From: an uncultured Eubacteriales bacterium
GTDB lineage: Bacteria > Bacillota > Clostridia > Lachnospirales > Anaerotignaceae
Reading direction: 5' to 3'
Assembly (NCBI GenBank): GCA_900548595.1
Contig: URLB01000015.1
Coordinates: 1 to 20,826, forward strand
DNA: 20,826 nucleotides
Shown here one piece after another: positions 7,765 through 15,382 of the stretch. Position numbers and translations under genes: made by a program. The stretch's first letter is position 1. The number at the start of each line of letters is the position of its first letter. The notes below the pieces were generated by a model that ran no database searches, had not been told where the DNA came from, and saw nothing but the letters and a program-made list of their open reading frames with translations.

Positions 7765-7838
7765 AAAGCCGCTGCCCTTTACGTCATATTGTTCTTAAAG
7801 CTCTTAGGTAAAAGTGCCGATTATATGTGCTAATCTGA

Positions 7839-8816
7839 TCAATTATCCTTTAATTTAAACGCCTCTTTAGCTGCGCCGTATATACCGGCATCATTTTCAA
7901 GCTGTGCAAGAACTATTTTCGTATCTTTTACCGTTTTAAATGCGCTAATCCTATAATACTTTTCTACCGCTTTTCTGACTATTTCTCCCGCTCTTACAAC
8001 TCCGCCGGCCAGTACGATAATTTCGGAGTCAACGGTAGAAGCGGCATTTGCCAACGCTCTTCCTAAGTATTTCCCGAATATATCTACCGTCTTAACAGCT
8101 ATAGCGTCTCCTGCCGCTGCGGCTTCAAATATAGACTTAGCGCTTACTTCGGTACTTCTAAGCGCCGACTGTTCATCACTGTTTTGCAGCAATTCAACTG
8201 CGGTACGCACTATGCCCGTTGCTGATGCGTATGTCTCCAAACATCCGTTTCGTCCGCAATTGCATTTTCTTTCGCTTTCATATTCTACGGTTATATGTCC
8301 GAGTTCTCCGCCAGATCCGTTGTATCCGTCTAAAATTTTATCTTTTATTACTATTCCTCCGCCTATTCCCGTTCCTATCGTAACAAGAATCATACTTCCG
8401 TGTTCTTTTCCGCCGCCCATCCAAAGCTCTCCCACAGCAGCGGCATTGGCGTCGTTCACCGTTACGGCTTTCAATCCTGTAAGTCTTTCCATCATCCCCG
8501 AAACATCAACGCTGTTTTCCCAATGAAGATTTACACAGTGTTTAACAATGCCGTCTGCTACAGGTCCCGGTACCCCTATCCCTATGCCTACGATATTATT
8601 TATATCTACTTCAGTTTCCTTGATCAGCTTCTTAACAGTATCTGCCGTGTCGCTCAATACATATGCGCAATTATCGTCCTGTCTTGTTGGGATTTCGGTT
8701 TTTGTTATGATTTTTCCGTTTTCATAAAACAATCCTATTTTTACGGCTGTTCCGCCTATGTCTACTCCTACGGATATTTTTTCGGAATTATTTTTTTCAA
8801 GATTATATATTTCCAT
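7839..8816 (-). CDS. glcK: ROK-family glucokinase
   Basis: Phosphorylates glucose to glucose-6-phosphate with ATP at the entry to glycolysis. 325 residues, normal length. Visible: the ATP-binding GVDIGGTAVKIGLF (residues 17-30), the catalytic Asp in NDANAAA (D122), a second phosphate loop TIGTGIGGGIV, and the ROK zinc site made of H174 in GELGHITVE plus C185, C187 and C192 in CNCGRNGCLETYAS. The sequence agrees with the glucokinase branch of ROK rather than transcriptional repressors, because there is no N-terminal DNA-binding domain. An AAAGGGGAG site precedes the ATG. It lies 75 bases behind the HAD phosphatase on the same strand, so the two may be cotranscribed. Another hexose substrate cannot be excluded. 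Confidence 0.9.
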   Translation of the reverse strand: MEIYNLEKNNSEKISVGVDIGGTAVKIGLFYENGKIITKTEIPTRQDDNCAYVLSDTADTVKKLIKETEVDINNIVGIGIGVPGPVADGIVKHCVNLHWENSVDVSGMMERLTGLKAVTVNDANAAAVGELWMGGGKEHGSMILVTIGTGIGGGIVIKDKILDGYNGSGGELGHITVEYESERKCNCGRNGCLETYASATGIVRTAVELLQNSDEQSALRSTEVSAKSIFEAAAAGDAIAVKTVDIFGKYLGRALANAASTVDSEIIVLAGGVVRAGEIVRKAVEKYYRISAFKTVKDTKIVLAQLENDAGIYGAAKEAFKLKDN

Positions 8817-8890
8817 TTCTTTTATAACTCCCCTTTAAAATATAACAACCCGTTTTTCAATAAAATAACAAGTTAGCCTGACATTACATA

Positions 8891-9544
8891 TTAAAACATT
8901 TCCGCTATATCGGAAGGTTTTTCTGCCAATATGTACGCTCCTGCCTCCTCCAGTTTATCTTTCTGACCGTATCCGTAAAGAACTCCTATGCATTTTATGC
9001 CGCTTTCATCCGCTCCCAGCACGTCATATTGAGTATCTCCGACCATAATCACATCATCTTTATTCTCAATACCCATGCTTTCCATAACAAAGTTAATTAC
9101 GGCGGTTTTATTCTTTCTTGCATGATCAGGCGTATCTCCGCCGATAAAATCAAAGTATTTTGTCAAATCAAAATGATCCAATACTTCCTTTGCCGAATTT
9201 TCAGGCTTTGAAGTAGCGACGCATAAAACCTTTCCCATATCTTTCAATTTCTGCAAAGTATCCTTTACCCCGTCATATACGTTACATTCAAATTTTCCTA
9301 CAGTCGTATATCTTTCTCTGTATGTCAAAATCATTTCGTCCGCAAACTCTTTTGTAAAACCGAAAACCTCCATAAATTTCTCTCCGAGCGGAGGTCCGAC
9401 AAACACTTTAAGTTCTTCCAATGACGGAGACTCCATGTTATGTTTTTCAAGGGCATATTTAATTGACCTTGTAATTCCGGGATGAGATTCCGTAAGAGTT
9501 CCGTCAAGGTCAAACAATATATATTTACATTTTAATTTATCCAA
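8891..9544 (-). CDS. HAD-superfamily phosphatase (phosphoglycolate phosphatase-like)
   Basis: 217-residue HAD subfamily IA hydrolase. Motif I is FDLDGTLTES (nucleophile D12, D14), motif II is CVATSKPE, the Lys motif lies in the KNKTAVI region and motif IV is IMVGDTQYDVLGA. A helical cap occupies about residues 25-85. Substrate specificity within Gph/PpaX-type HAD enzymes cannot be read from sequence. I chose a TTG start at 9544: the GGAG at 9554-9557 is 9 bases upstream of it, whereas the in-frame TTG at 9559 would overlap that site. It sits between the DUF6514 gene and glucokinase, all on one strand; a sugar-phosphate clean-up role would fit but is inference. Confidence 0.9.
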   Translation of the reverse strand: MDKLKCKYILFDLDGTLTESHPGITRSIKYALEKHNMESPSLEELKVFVGPPLGEKFMEVFGFTKEFADEMILTYRERYTTVGKFECNVYDGVKDTLQKLKDMGKVLCVATSKPENSAKEVLDHFDLTKYFDFIGGDTPDHARKNKTAVINFVMESMGIENKDDVIMVGDTQYDVLGADESGIKCIGVLYGYGQKDKLEEAGAYILAEKPSDIAEMF

Positions 9545-9612
9545 ATCTATCAACTCCAATAATTATTTTATTAATAATTTAACATCTTATCGGAGCAAAA
9601 ACAAGTAGTTTG

Positions 9613-9879
9613 TCATATATATGCCATTTCTCGCTCGCCTATATAATCATCTGCAATATAGTCAAGGCTGAGTGGCGTTACATTGTTTTTTATAAGTATT
9701 TCCAAAAACTTTTTGGTTTCCGATTTGTCATCAAAAATACCATATATGCAACATTCATCTGTTTTATTTGTTATCATAACGCCGTATATGTATCTGCCGT
9801 CAACTTGGCGTTCAGTCAAAAAATATTTATTTTCTAATCGGTCATCGCTTTTACCCACCAAAATTTTATTAAAGTCCAT
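9613..9879 (-). CDS. DUF6514-like small protein
   Basis: 88 residues, function unknown. The layout matches DUF6514 proteins of clostridia: an N-terminal strand pair with KYFLTERQVDGRYIYGVMI, a short middle with CCIYGIFDDKSETKKFLEIL, and the conserved ending NNVTPLSLDYIADDYIG. No signal peptide or membrane segment. The ATG at 9879 is chosen because GGGGG is at a suitable distance before it and a good promoter lies upstream; a much longer in-frame extension to 10056 would read through that promoter and the hflX terminator and is rejected. It is followed after 68 bases by the HAD phosphatase, probably in one transcript. Confidence 0.75.
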   Translation of the reverse strand: MDFNKILVGKSDDRLENKYFLTERQVDGRYIYGVMITNKTDECCIYGIFDDKSETKKFLEILIKNNVTPLSLDYIADDYIGEREMAYI

Positions 9880-9909
9880 ACATATTCCCCCGTAACTGTT
9901 TATAGTTTT

Positions 9910-9938
9910 ATTATCGGACAAAATTAATGTATTATCAA
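9910..9938 (-). promoter_or_regulatory. promoter of the DUF6514-HAD-glucokinase group
   Basis: Minus strand: -35 TTGATA (9933-9938, 5/6), a 17-base spacer, and -10 GATAAT (9910-9915, 5/6). It starts about 30 bases before the DUF6514 ATG, just behind the hflX terminator, which supports the operon boundary. Confidence 0.55.
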
Positions 9939-10023
9939 CGTAAACAGCTCGACATATTATGTACATAAACGACCATCTGTTTAATAAAATCCATTTATTT
10001 TGACATATTGTATCAAATGTATG

Positions 10024-10053
10024 TAAAAAGTCCGTCTGTAAAACAGACGGACT
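10024..10053 (-). terminator. intrinsic terminator after hflX
   Basis: On the minus strand a 10-bp stem (AGTCCGTCTG, CAGACGGACT) with the loop TTTTA is followed directly by TTTTT. It begins 7 bases after the hflX stop and closes the long minus-strand run. Confidence 0.88.
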
Positions 10054-10059
10054 CAATAA

Positions 10060-11337
10060 TTATACTTCTTTTATTACGGTAAATTTCTCTAAACGGTTTT
10101 CCATTTCCGAATCGGCAAAAAGCTCCATCAAAACTCCGTTATCCAAATGCTCGTCTTTTACGACTTCGCATCTTGAATACACCATGGCTGTAAGTTTTCC
10201 CTCGGAATATGGCAGAAGTACCTTCAAATGCTTTTTAAAACTTTTTATCAGAGTTTCTATAGACAGTAAAAGTTCTTCTATGCCGTCTCCATTTGCCGCC
10301 GATATTTTGACAGTGTCCCTTGCCGTGCTGTCCTTTGGAAGAGGAAGTTCCACATCCCTGTCCATTTTGTTATAAGCTGTTATAACAGGCGTTTCGGCAC
10401 ATCCCAAATCATTAAGCGTTGAGTACACCGTCGACATCTGTTCCGCTCTCTCTTCATTAGATGCGTCTACAACATGAATAAGTATATCAGCATACTTCAT
10501 CTCTTCAAGGGTAGCCCTAAACGCCTTTATAAGGTGATGAGGTAATTTTCTTATAAATCCTACGGTATCCGTCAGCACAATTGACGTTCCTCCCGGAAGT
10601 TTCAGATTTCTTGACGTTGTATCAAGCGTAGCGAAAAGCTTATTTTCCGCAAGTACCCCTGCGTCTGTCAGCTTATTCAGCAATGTAGATTTACCCGCAT
10701 TCGTATATCCAACAAGCGAGACGTTTATTATACTCTTTCTGTCCCTTCCGTTTCTAAGGAGTTCCCTGTGGGTTCCTATATCCTTTAACGACTTTTCCAG
10801 TTCGGCTATACGTTCTTTTATATATCTTCTGTCAGTTTCCAGTTTTTTCTCTCCGGGACCTCTCGTTCCTATACCGCCGCCCAATCTGGAAAGAGCCGTA
10901 CCTTGACCCGAAAGTCTTGTAAGACTGTATTTTAACTGCGCCAGTTCAACCTGTATCTTACCTTCGTTAGATAACGCTCTCGAGGCAAAAATATCAAGAA
11001 TAACCATAGTCCTGTCCATTACCTTTGTCCCGAGCATATCCTCAAGGTTTCTCATCTGAGCAGGCGTCAGTTCATCATCGGTTATAATTCCTGTTGCGTC
11101 AAGGGCGGTTATCATCATTTTTACTTCCTCAACTTTTCCTTTGCCGATATAATGCCCGGGATGTCTCTTTTCCCTTTTCTGTATAACTCTTCCTACCGTT
11201 ACAGCCCCTGCGGTTGCGGAAAGTTCTTCGAGTTCGTTAAGTAAATCGTCGTCTGCTCCGCCGTCTTCATCAACGGCAATAAGTATAACCCTCTCGGCAG
11301 GTTTTTCAATTTCATATAGTTTCGTTTCTTTTGCCAT
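10060..11337 (-). CDS. hflX: HflX ribosome-associated GTPase
   Basis: 425-residue GTPase that splits stalled or inactive 70S ribosomes. The N-terminal HflX domain has GKGKVEEV (about 66-73) and DRTMVILDIFASRA (108-121), then a glycine-rich linker with RLGGGIGTRGPGEKKLETDRR, and the G domain from about 203: G1 GYTNAGKS (210-217), G3 DTVGFIRKLP, G4 NKMD, and a C-terminal extension. All nucleotide-binding motifs are intact. In Listeria and mycobacteria HflX proteins contribute to macrolide-lincosamide resistance (known of the family). The ATG has GAGGTTG before it and lies 4 bases behind the galT stop, so it is cotranscribed with galT and the MFS gene. It is the last gene before the terminator. 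Confidence 0.96.
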   Translation of the reverse strand: MAKETKLYEIEKPAERVILIAVDEDGGADDDLLNELEELSATAGAVTVGRVIQKREKRHPGHYIGKGKVEEVKMMITALDATGIITDDELTPAQMRNLEDMLGTKVMDRTMVILDIFASRALSNEGKIQVELAQLKYSLTRLSGQGTALSRLGGGIGTRGPGEKKLETDRRYIKERIAELEKSLKDIGTHRELLRNGRDRKSIINVSLVGYTNAGKSTLLNKLTDAGVLAENKLFATLDTTSRNLKLPGGTSIVLTDTVGFIRKLPHHLIKAFRATLEEMKYADILIHVVDASNEERAEQMSTVYSTLNDLGCAETPVITAYNKMDRDVELPLPKDSTARDTVKISAANGDGIEELLLSIETLIKSFKKHLKVLLPYSEGKLTAMVYSRCEVVKDEHLDNGVLMELFADSEMENRLEKFTVIKEV

Positions 11338-11341
11338 ATTT

Positions 11342-12343
11342 TCAACCTCTATAGTTTTCTTTAATTTTATTTCGCATATATTCCGCGGCTTTTTCCGGCA
11401 ATATCGGATTTATATAGCTGTTTGTCCCGTACTCAAACCCGGCCGGATTGCCCATCCTCGGAAGTATTTTCATAAACCAATGTCCGTCCTGTCCCTTTGG
11501 TGTGTCTTCAAAACAAAGATTATAGCATATACCTTCTCTAAGCGTTTTAACAGCCGATAATACGGCTTTAATAACATCTGCAAGACAGTAAAGCATTTCT
11601 TCATCAAATCCGCTTATTGACGGAATATGGCCTTTTACCGCTATCATACACTCATAGGACATCTTTGAGGCATAAGGCGCGAATGCGATAAAGTATTGAT
11701 TTTCATAGACAATGCGGATTTTTTTCTCCGACTCATGTTTTATTATATCGCATATCATACACTTTCCGAATTCATCTTTATATTTCTTTTCGTTTTTAAT
11801 TATATTTGCCTGCTCGCACGGTATTACGGGCACGCCTATTATCTGCCAGTGGGAGTGCATTATCGAAGCTCCTGCGTCAGGACCGCAGTTTTTAAATATC
11901 TGTGCATATTTAATATTCTCATTTTCGGATATTGCGATAAACCGTGCTTTTAAAACTTTCAGTATATCTCTTATTTTTTCGACGGAAAAATCATGTAAAA
12001 CCGCCGTATGATCCGGAGTGTCCACAACTACCTCATGTATTCCGAAACCACTTTCCGCCCGATAAAAACCTTCGTTGTCCGCTTCGTCGCTTTTGTCGCT
12101 GACAGCAGGATATTTATTAGGAAAACCCCTTATCGTCCAGTTTCCGTTGCTTCCGTCCTGATAAAGCGGTTCTGTAGTAAGCTTCTCATTTCCCGGGCAA
12201 AACTGACATTCACTGCTGTCAAACGTCTTGGGTACGCTTTTTTTAATAAAGTCGTATGGCCTTTTCATCCTGTTTCCGGCGAATATTATCCATTCTCCTG
12301 TAAATATGTCCTGCCTTAATTCTGACAAAAGTATCACTTCCAT
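11342..12343 (-). CDS. galT: galactose-1-phosphate uridylyltransferase
   Basis: Leloir pathway enzyme: transfers UMP from UDP-glucose to galactose-1-phosphate. The 333 residues follow the class I (HIT-fold) GalT plan: ELRQDIFTGEWIIFA at the N-terminus, the zinc pair C47 and C50 in CQFCPGNE, GFPNKYPAV, HEVVVDTPDH, and the active site HSHWQ (163-167), whose second His (H165) is the expected nucleophile; the usual motif is HPHxQ. A second CxxC pair is in GKCMICDI. Start uncertain: the ATG at 12343 has a weak site, while an in-frame TTG at 12328 gives the common MSELRQD start with GGAAGTGA upstream. It lies 6 bases behind the MFS gene and 4 before hflX. No galK or galE is nearby, so it is apart from its pathway partners. 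Confidence 0.9.
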   Translation of the reverse strand: MEVILLSELRQDIFTGEWIIFAGNRMKRPYDFIKKSVPKTFDSSECQFCPGNEKLTTEPLYQDGSNGNWTIRGFPNKYPAVSDKSDEADNEGFYRAESGFGIHEVVVDTPDHTAVLHDFSVEKIRDILKVLKARFIAISENENIKYAQIFKNCGPDAGASIMHSHWQIIGVPVIPCEQANIIKNEKKYKDEFGKCMICDIIKHESEKKIRIVYENQYFIAFAPYASKMSYECMIAVKGHIPSISGFDEEMLYCLADVIKAVLSAVKTLREGICYNLCFEDTPKGQDGHWFMKILPRMGNPAGFEYGTNSYINPILPEKAAEYMRNKIKENYRG

Positions 12344-12349
12344 CCCATA

Positions 12350-13624
12350 TCATTTTTCTAAGTCCCATATATGTTTATCTTTTCTGAATATAACACACGT
12401 GATAACACCGATTATACCCAAAAACAGAAGTAAAAATGCCGCTCCGGAGCCTTTTTCCGAACCGAAAATCAATGCTAAAGCCGAATTATCGGGCATTCCG
12501 GTCATAAAAGGTTCAAATACCCTATCTACCAGAATTCCTCCGATTATGTATCCGAGCGGTATTGTAAAAAACTGAAGCGTATTTCTTGCCGAATAAACTC
12601 TCCCCTGCATTTGAATCGGTATATTTCTTCTAAGCACAACGTCCATATTTGCATTCATTACAGGTATTCCTATCCACGCAACCGCAGCGCCTGCACACCA
12701 TATCGGTATTCCATTTCCCAATGCCAATATAAAATTCTCCGTGCTCATTGCCAACAGTAAAGAATTGCAGATTACTTTTATTCTGCTTTTGGGTTCAGGC
12801 ATTGCCGTTACTATAATACTGCCGACAAGCATAGCTATTCCGGAGACTGCGTTTACATATCCGTATGCTTTTTCGCCACCGACATTTAAAAGAAGAGCCG
12901 GCAAAGCTGCATTAAATACAGATGCCGTAAAATTTATAGCAGCTAAAAATAATATTAAATCCAGTATTCCTCTATTATTTCTTAAAAATCTAATTCCGTC
13001 TCCCGCAGATTTTAGAATGCTTTCTTTTATTTCTTCACCAACGTCTTTATTCGGTATTTTAATAAAAAGCGCAAGAGTTAAAAAAGCTATTGTAAAAGTT
13101 AATAAATCAAACACTATTACAAATTCCATTCCTGCCGTAGACATTAGCGCAGCGGCAAAAACAGGAGCTAAAAAACTGTTTACGGAATATGAAAAAGCTT
13201 TCAGTCCTCCTACCCTCTGATAATATTTCTCCGGTGTTAAAAGGCTCACCGCAACATCTGCCGCAGGCTGCTGAAACGTATTCATCAGACCGTTAAGCGC
13301 ATTTATAATATATAAATGCCATATTTCAAGACGATTTGTTTTCATCAGTGAAAGAACACATGCGGTACATAAAGCCGCAAAAGCATCTCCCACAAGCATA
13401 ATCTTCTTTTTGTTCCACTTTTCACTTAAAGCCCCTGCAAATATGCTCATAAGCACATACGGCGCATAGGAACTGACTGATAACAGTGCTGTCGTAAATG
13501 CTGAACCCTCAGTTTCAAACGACCATATAACCAAAGCAAAATTTGTCATAGAACTTCCGAGTGTTGAAAGAGATTGTGTTATCCATAAAAGTAAAAATTT
13601 CTTTATATCATATATTTTATTCAT
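12350..13624 (-). CDS. MFS efflux transporter of the macrolide-efflux (MefA/EntS-like) type
   Basis: 424 residues, about 12 membrane segments, of the MFS_3-type branch that includes macrolide and siderophore exporters. The first segment starts MNKIYDIKKFLLLWITQS, the inter-segment loop GALSEKWNKKKIMLVGDA matches the DRxGRR-type loop after TM2 in Mef-like proteins, and QGRVYSARN is the matching conserved block in the second half. The substrate cannot be fixed from sequence. The ATG at 13624 has AAGGAG 10 bases upstream, and that site is inside a hairpin of the upstream attenuator. Its gene is placed after the leader peptide and before galT and hflX. Drug-controlled expression is inferred from the leader; see the attenuator entry. 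Confidence 0.88.
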   Translation of the reverse strand: MNKIYDIKKFLLLWITQSLSTLGSSMTNFALVIWSFETEGSAFTTALLSVSSYAPYVLMSIFAGALSEKWNKKKIMLVGDAFAALCTACVLSLMKTNRLEIWHLYIINALNGLMNTFQQPAADVAVSLLTPEKYYQRVGGLKAFSYSVNSFLAPVFAAALMSTAGMEFVIVFDLLTFTIAFLTLALFIKIPNKDVGEEIKESILKSAGDGIRFLRNNRGILDLILFLAAINFTASVFNAALPALLLNVGGEKAYGYVNAVSGIAMLVGSIIVTAMPEPKSRIKVICNSLLLAMSTENFILALGNGIPIWCAGAAVAWIGIPVMNANMDVVLRRNIPIQMQGRVYSARNTLQFFTIPLGYIIGGILVDRVFEPFMTGMPDNSALALIFGSEKGSGAAFLLLFLGIIGVITCVIFRKDKHIWDLEK

Positions 13625-13627
13625 ATC

Positions 13628-13721
13628 GACTTTGCTCCTTTATATTTTCTAATATAAGCAAAGTCATAAGGGCGTTATCCCTTACTCTGCGCAACCCGCC
13701 CTTTCAGACTTTGCACAGAGT
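13628..13721 (-). promoter_or_regulatory. ermC-like translational attenuator of the MFS gene
   Basis: Four pairing segments, in transcript order. Segment 1 is ACTCTGTGCAA (13721-13711, inside the leader ORF). Segment 2 is TTGCGCAGAGT (13694-13684). Segment 3 is GACTTTGCT (13665-13657). Segment 4 is AGCAAAGTC (13636-13628), which overlaps the end of the MFS ribosome binding site. Pairs 1:2 (11 bp, one G-U) and 3:4 (9 bp, with an inner 6-bp TATATT/AATATA stem) would hide the site. If a ribosome stalls on the leader and covers segment 1, segment 2 can pair with 3 (GCAGAGT with ACTTTGC, 7 bp with one G-U, extended by AAGGG/CCCTT), freeing segment 4. No U-tract follows any stem, so control of translation rather than of transcription is the better reading. 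Confidence 0.72.
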
Positions 13722-13742
13722 CGAAACAATACACAGTTTCAT
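13704..13742 (-). CDS. leader peptide MKLCIVSTLCKV of the MFS attenuator
   Basis: A 12-codon ORF with a strong AAGGAGA site 7 bases upstream of its ATG, placed between the peptide-binding lipoprotein stop (13757) and the MFS start. The peptide has no recognisable domain, as expected for a leader whose translation matters rather than its product. The CIVST stretch resembles the FVIST stretch around the stall site of ErmCL, though this is a short match. Its codons 8-11 supply segment 1 of the attenuator, so a ribosome halted near codons 5-7 would cover it. No promoter is evident directly upstream; transcription probably comes through from the upstream genes. Which compound stalls it cannot be told. 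Confidence 0.7.
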   Translation of the reverse strand: MKLCIVSTLCKV

Positions 13743-13756
13743 ATTAATTCTCCTTA

Positions 13757-15382
13757 TTACTTAATCGAAATATCTTCTATTCCTCCGTATACATTGTGAA
13801 GAGACGGCGTCATTTCTCCGTCTATATCACGGCTCCAGTATATTTTTGATTCCCTGAATACAAGACTGATATACGGCAGTTCCTGTGATATATATTTTTG
13901 CAGCTTTGAATATGCCGCTTTCATATCGTCGTCGGTAACTGCGTTTTTACACGCTGTCAGATATTCGTCCATTTTTGCGCTGTTATAGTTTATTATGTTT
14001 CCGCTTTCTCCGTTAAGTTCGGTTGAACCAAACATAAACGTAAAGTCATTTACGGGAGATATATTCCAACCGCCTATAAATATATCATAGTTTCCGCTTT
14101 CCAACCGCTCTTTATATGAAGCGAAATTTACCGTTTCCAGCTTAATGTCAAATCCTATGCCTTCAAGTGTCTCCGCAAGCTTTACTCCGACCTGTTTTCT
14201 CTCGTCATTCTCTCCATTTACCAAGATACGAAGTTCCAACTTTCGCGGAGTCTCGCCTGTACTTTGTCTTACGCTGTCGCTTCCGCTTCTGTACCTCCAT
14301 CCCGATTGTTCCAAAAGCATTTTTGCAACGTTAAGGTCATAATCATAACCGTATACAGAACTGTCATAAAGCCACGATGACGAACTTATAGGCGAATATG
14401 CCTCTTCCGCATTATTAAGATATATTCCCTCTATTATTCCTTCCTTGTCAATGGCATAGGCTATTGCCTGTCTTATATTCCTGTCCTTTAATATCGGATT
14501 ATCGAAATTAAAACCGATAAAATCATACTCTCCCGTTGTATACGGCATACTTTTTATGCCGGATGAGTTGCCTGCCTCCGATGCATCAGTATTGTCCGCG
14601 GCAAGTATGTCGGTTATTCCCTGTGAAAAAAGATTTATTTCCGTTTCGCTGTCTTTTGTCATTATTATTTCAATACTGTTTATCTCGGCGGAGCCTCTAA
14701 AACAGTTAAGAGAAGCTATGAGCGTCAGTTTATCCGGTTTTTCATAGCTTTCAAATCTGTATAAACCGTTTCCGAGGGCAACATCCGTTTTCACGTCCTC
14801 ATCTGCGTAATCTCCTCCGTAAAACGTACTGCTTATTATAGGCACGGAAAGATAATATATATTGTTTCCGCCGGATTCATAAAACGTTATGCTTATACTG
14901 TAATCTCCCGTAACAGACCAAGTCTTAATATTTTCAACACAATTTTTATAAAAAGAATTTTCCGCATTATCAATTGTTTTCAGCGAATATGCCACATCGT
15001 ATGCCGTAAGTCTTGTTCCGTCAGAAAAGCATATATTATTTTTAAGATTTATATTTACGACGCTTCCGTCTTCGTTAAAGGTCCAGCTTTCCGCTATGTT
15101 AGGCTCGGCTTTCCCGTCGGCTCCTATATTTATAAGCTTTTCATACATAAGCGAAAGCGCCCTATCAACGGACTCATCGGAGTTTACAAGAGGATTAAGC
15201 GTCTTTGCCATACTCATGGAAATTGTTACAATGTCATCTCTGTCTTCCTTATCTACGGATACGCTATTCTCCTTTATGTCTCCTTCAACGGTTTTTACCT
15301 CTGCCTCTGATGAACAACCGGTTATACAAAGCGAAATTGTAAATAATGCAGGTATTATTTTTTTTAAATTAAAGTTCTTCAT
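13757..15382 (-). CDS. oligopeptide-type ABC transporter substrate-binding lipoprotein
   Basis: 541 residues, SBP_bac_5 (OppA/DppA) family. A lipoprotein signal (MKNFNLKKIIPALFTISL, lipobox ITGC with C23 as the lipid site) is followed by ISMSMAKTLNPLVN, the family block LSLMYEKLINIGADGKAEPN, ESWTFNEDGS, and FSDGTRLTAYDVAYSL. The protein would bind peptides or other small ligands outside the membrane. The ATG at 15382 overlaps the end of the transglycosylase gene by 14 bases; an in-frame ATG at 15394 with a closer GGAG is an alternative start. No permease or ATPase genes are beside it, so it is an orphan binding protein or uses a distant transporter. It is the last gene before the MFS attenuator. 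Confidence 0.88.
   Translation of the reverse strand: MKNFNLKKIIPALFTISLCITGCSSEAEVKTVEGDIKENSVSVDKEDRDDIVTISMSMAKTLNPLVNSDESVDRALSLMYEKLINIGADGKAEPNIAESWTFNEDGSVVNINLKNNICFSDGTRLTAYDVAYSLKTIDNAENSFYKNCVENIKTWSVTGDYSISITFYESGGNNIYYLSVPIISSTFYGGDYADEDVKTDVALGNGLYRFESYEKPDKLTLIASLNCFRGSAEINSIEIIMTKDSETEINLFSQGITDILAADNTDASEAGNSSGIKSMPYTTGEYDFIGFNFDNPILKDRNIRQAIAYAIDKEGIIEGIYLNNAEEAYSPISSSSWLYDSSVYGYDYDLNVAKMLLEQSGWRYRSGSDSVRQSTGETPRKLELRILVNGENDERKQVGVKLAETLEGIGFDIKLETVNFASYKERLESGNYDIFIGGWNISPVNDFTFMFGSTELNGESGNIINYNSAKMDEYLTACKNAVTDDDMKAAYSKLQKYISQELPYISLVFRESKIYWSRDIDGEMTPSLHNVYGGIEDISIK

Noticed and set aside
9880..10056. N-terminal extension of the DUF6514-like gene to 10056
   Set aside because: It would run through the hflX terminator and a good promoter, and the residues are of low coding quality.
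11696..12575. Several overlapping plus-strand ORFs of 85-115 codons opposite galT and the MFS gene
   Set aside because: They are shadows of well-supported genes, with no ribosome binding sites and no recognisable protein features.
13617..13667. Second short ORF (16 codons, starting MTLLILENIK) overlapping the MFS start
   Set aside because: Its ATG lies in the loop and stem region of the attenuator, and its only possible ribosome binding site (AAGGG) is 11 bases away and paired in the 2:3 structure. It could be a second leader, as in some erm genes, but the support is weak.
13628..13721. Transcription attenuator (terminator/antiterminator) reading of the same leader
   Set aside because: No stem is followed by a U-tract, while segment 4 touches the ribosome binding site of the MFS gene, so translational control fits better.
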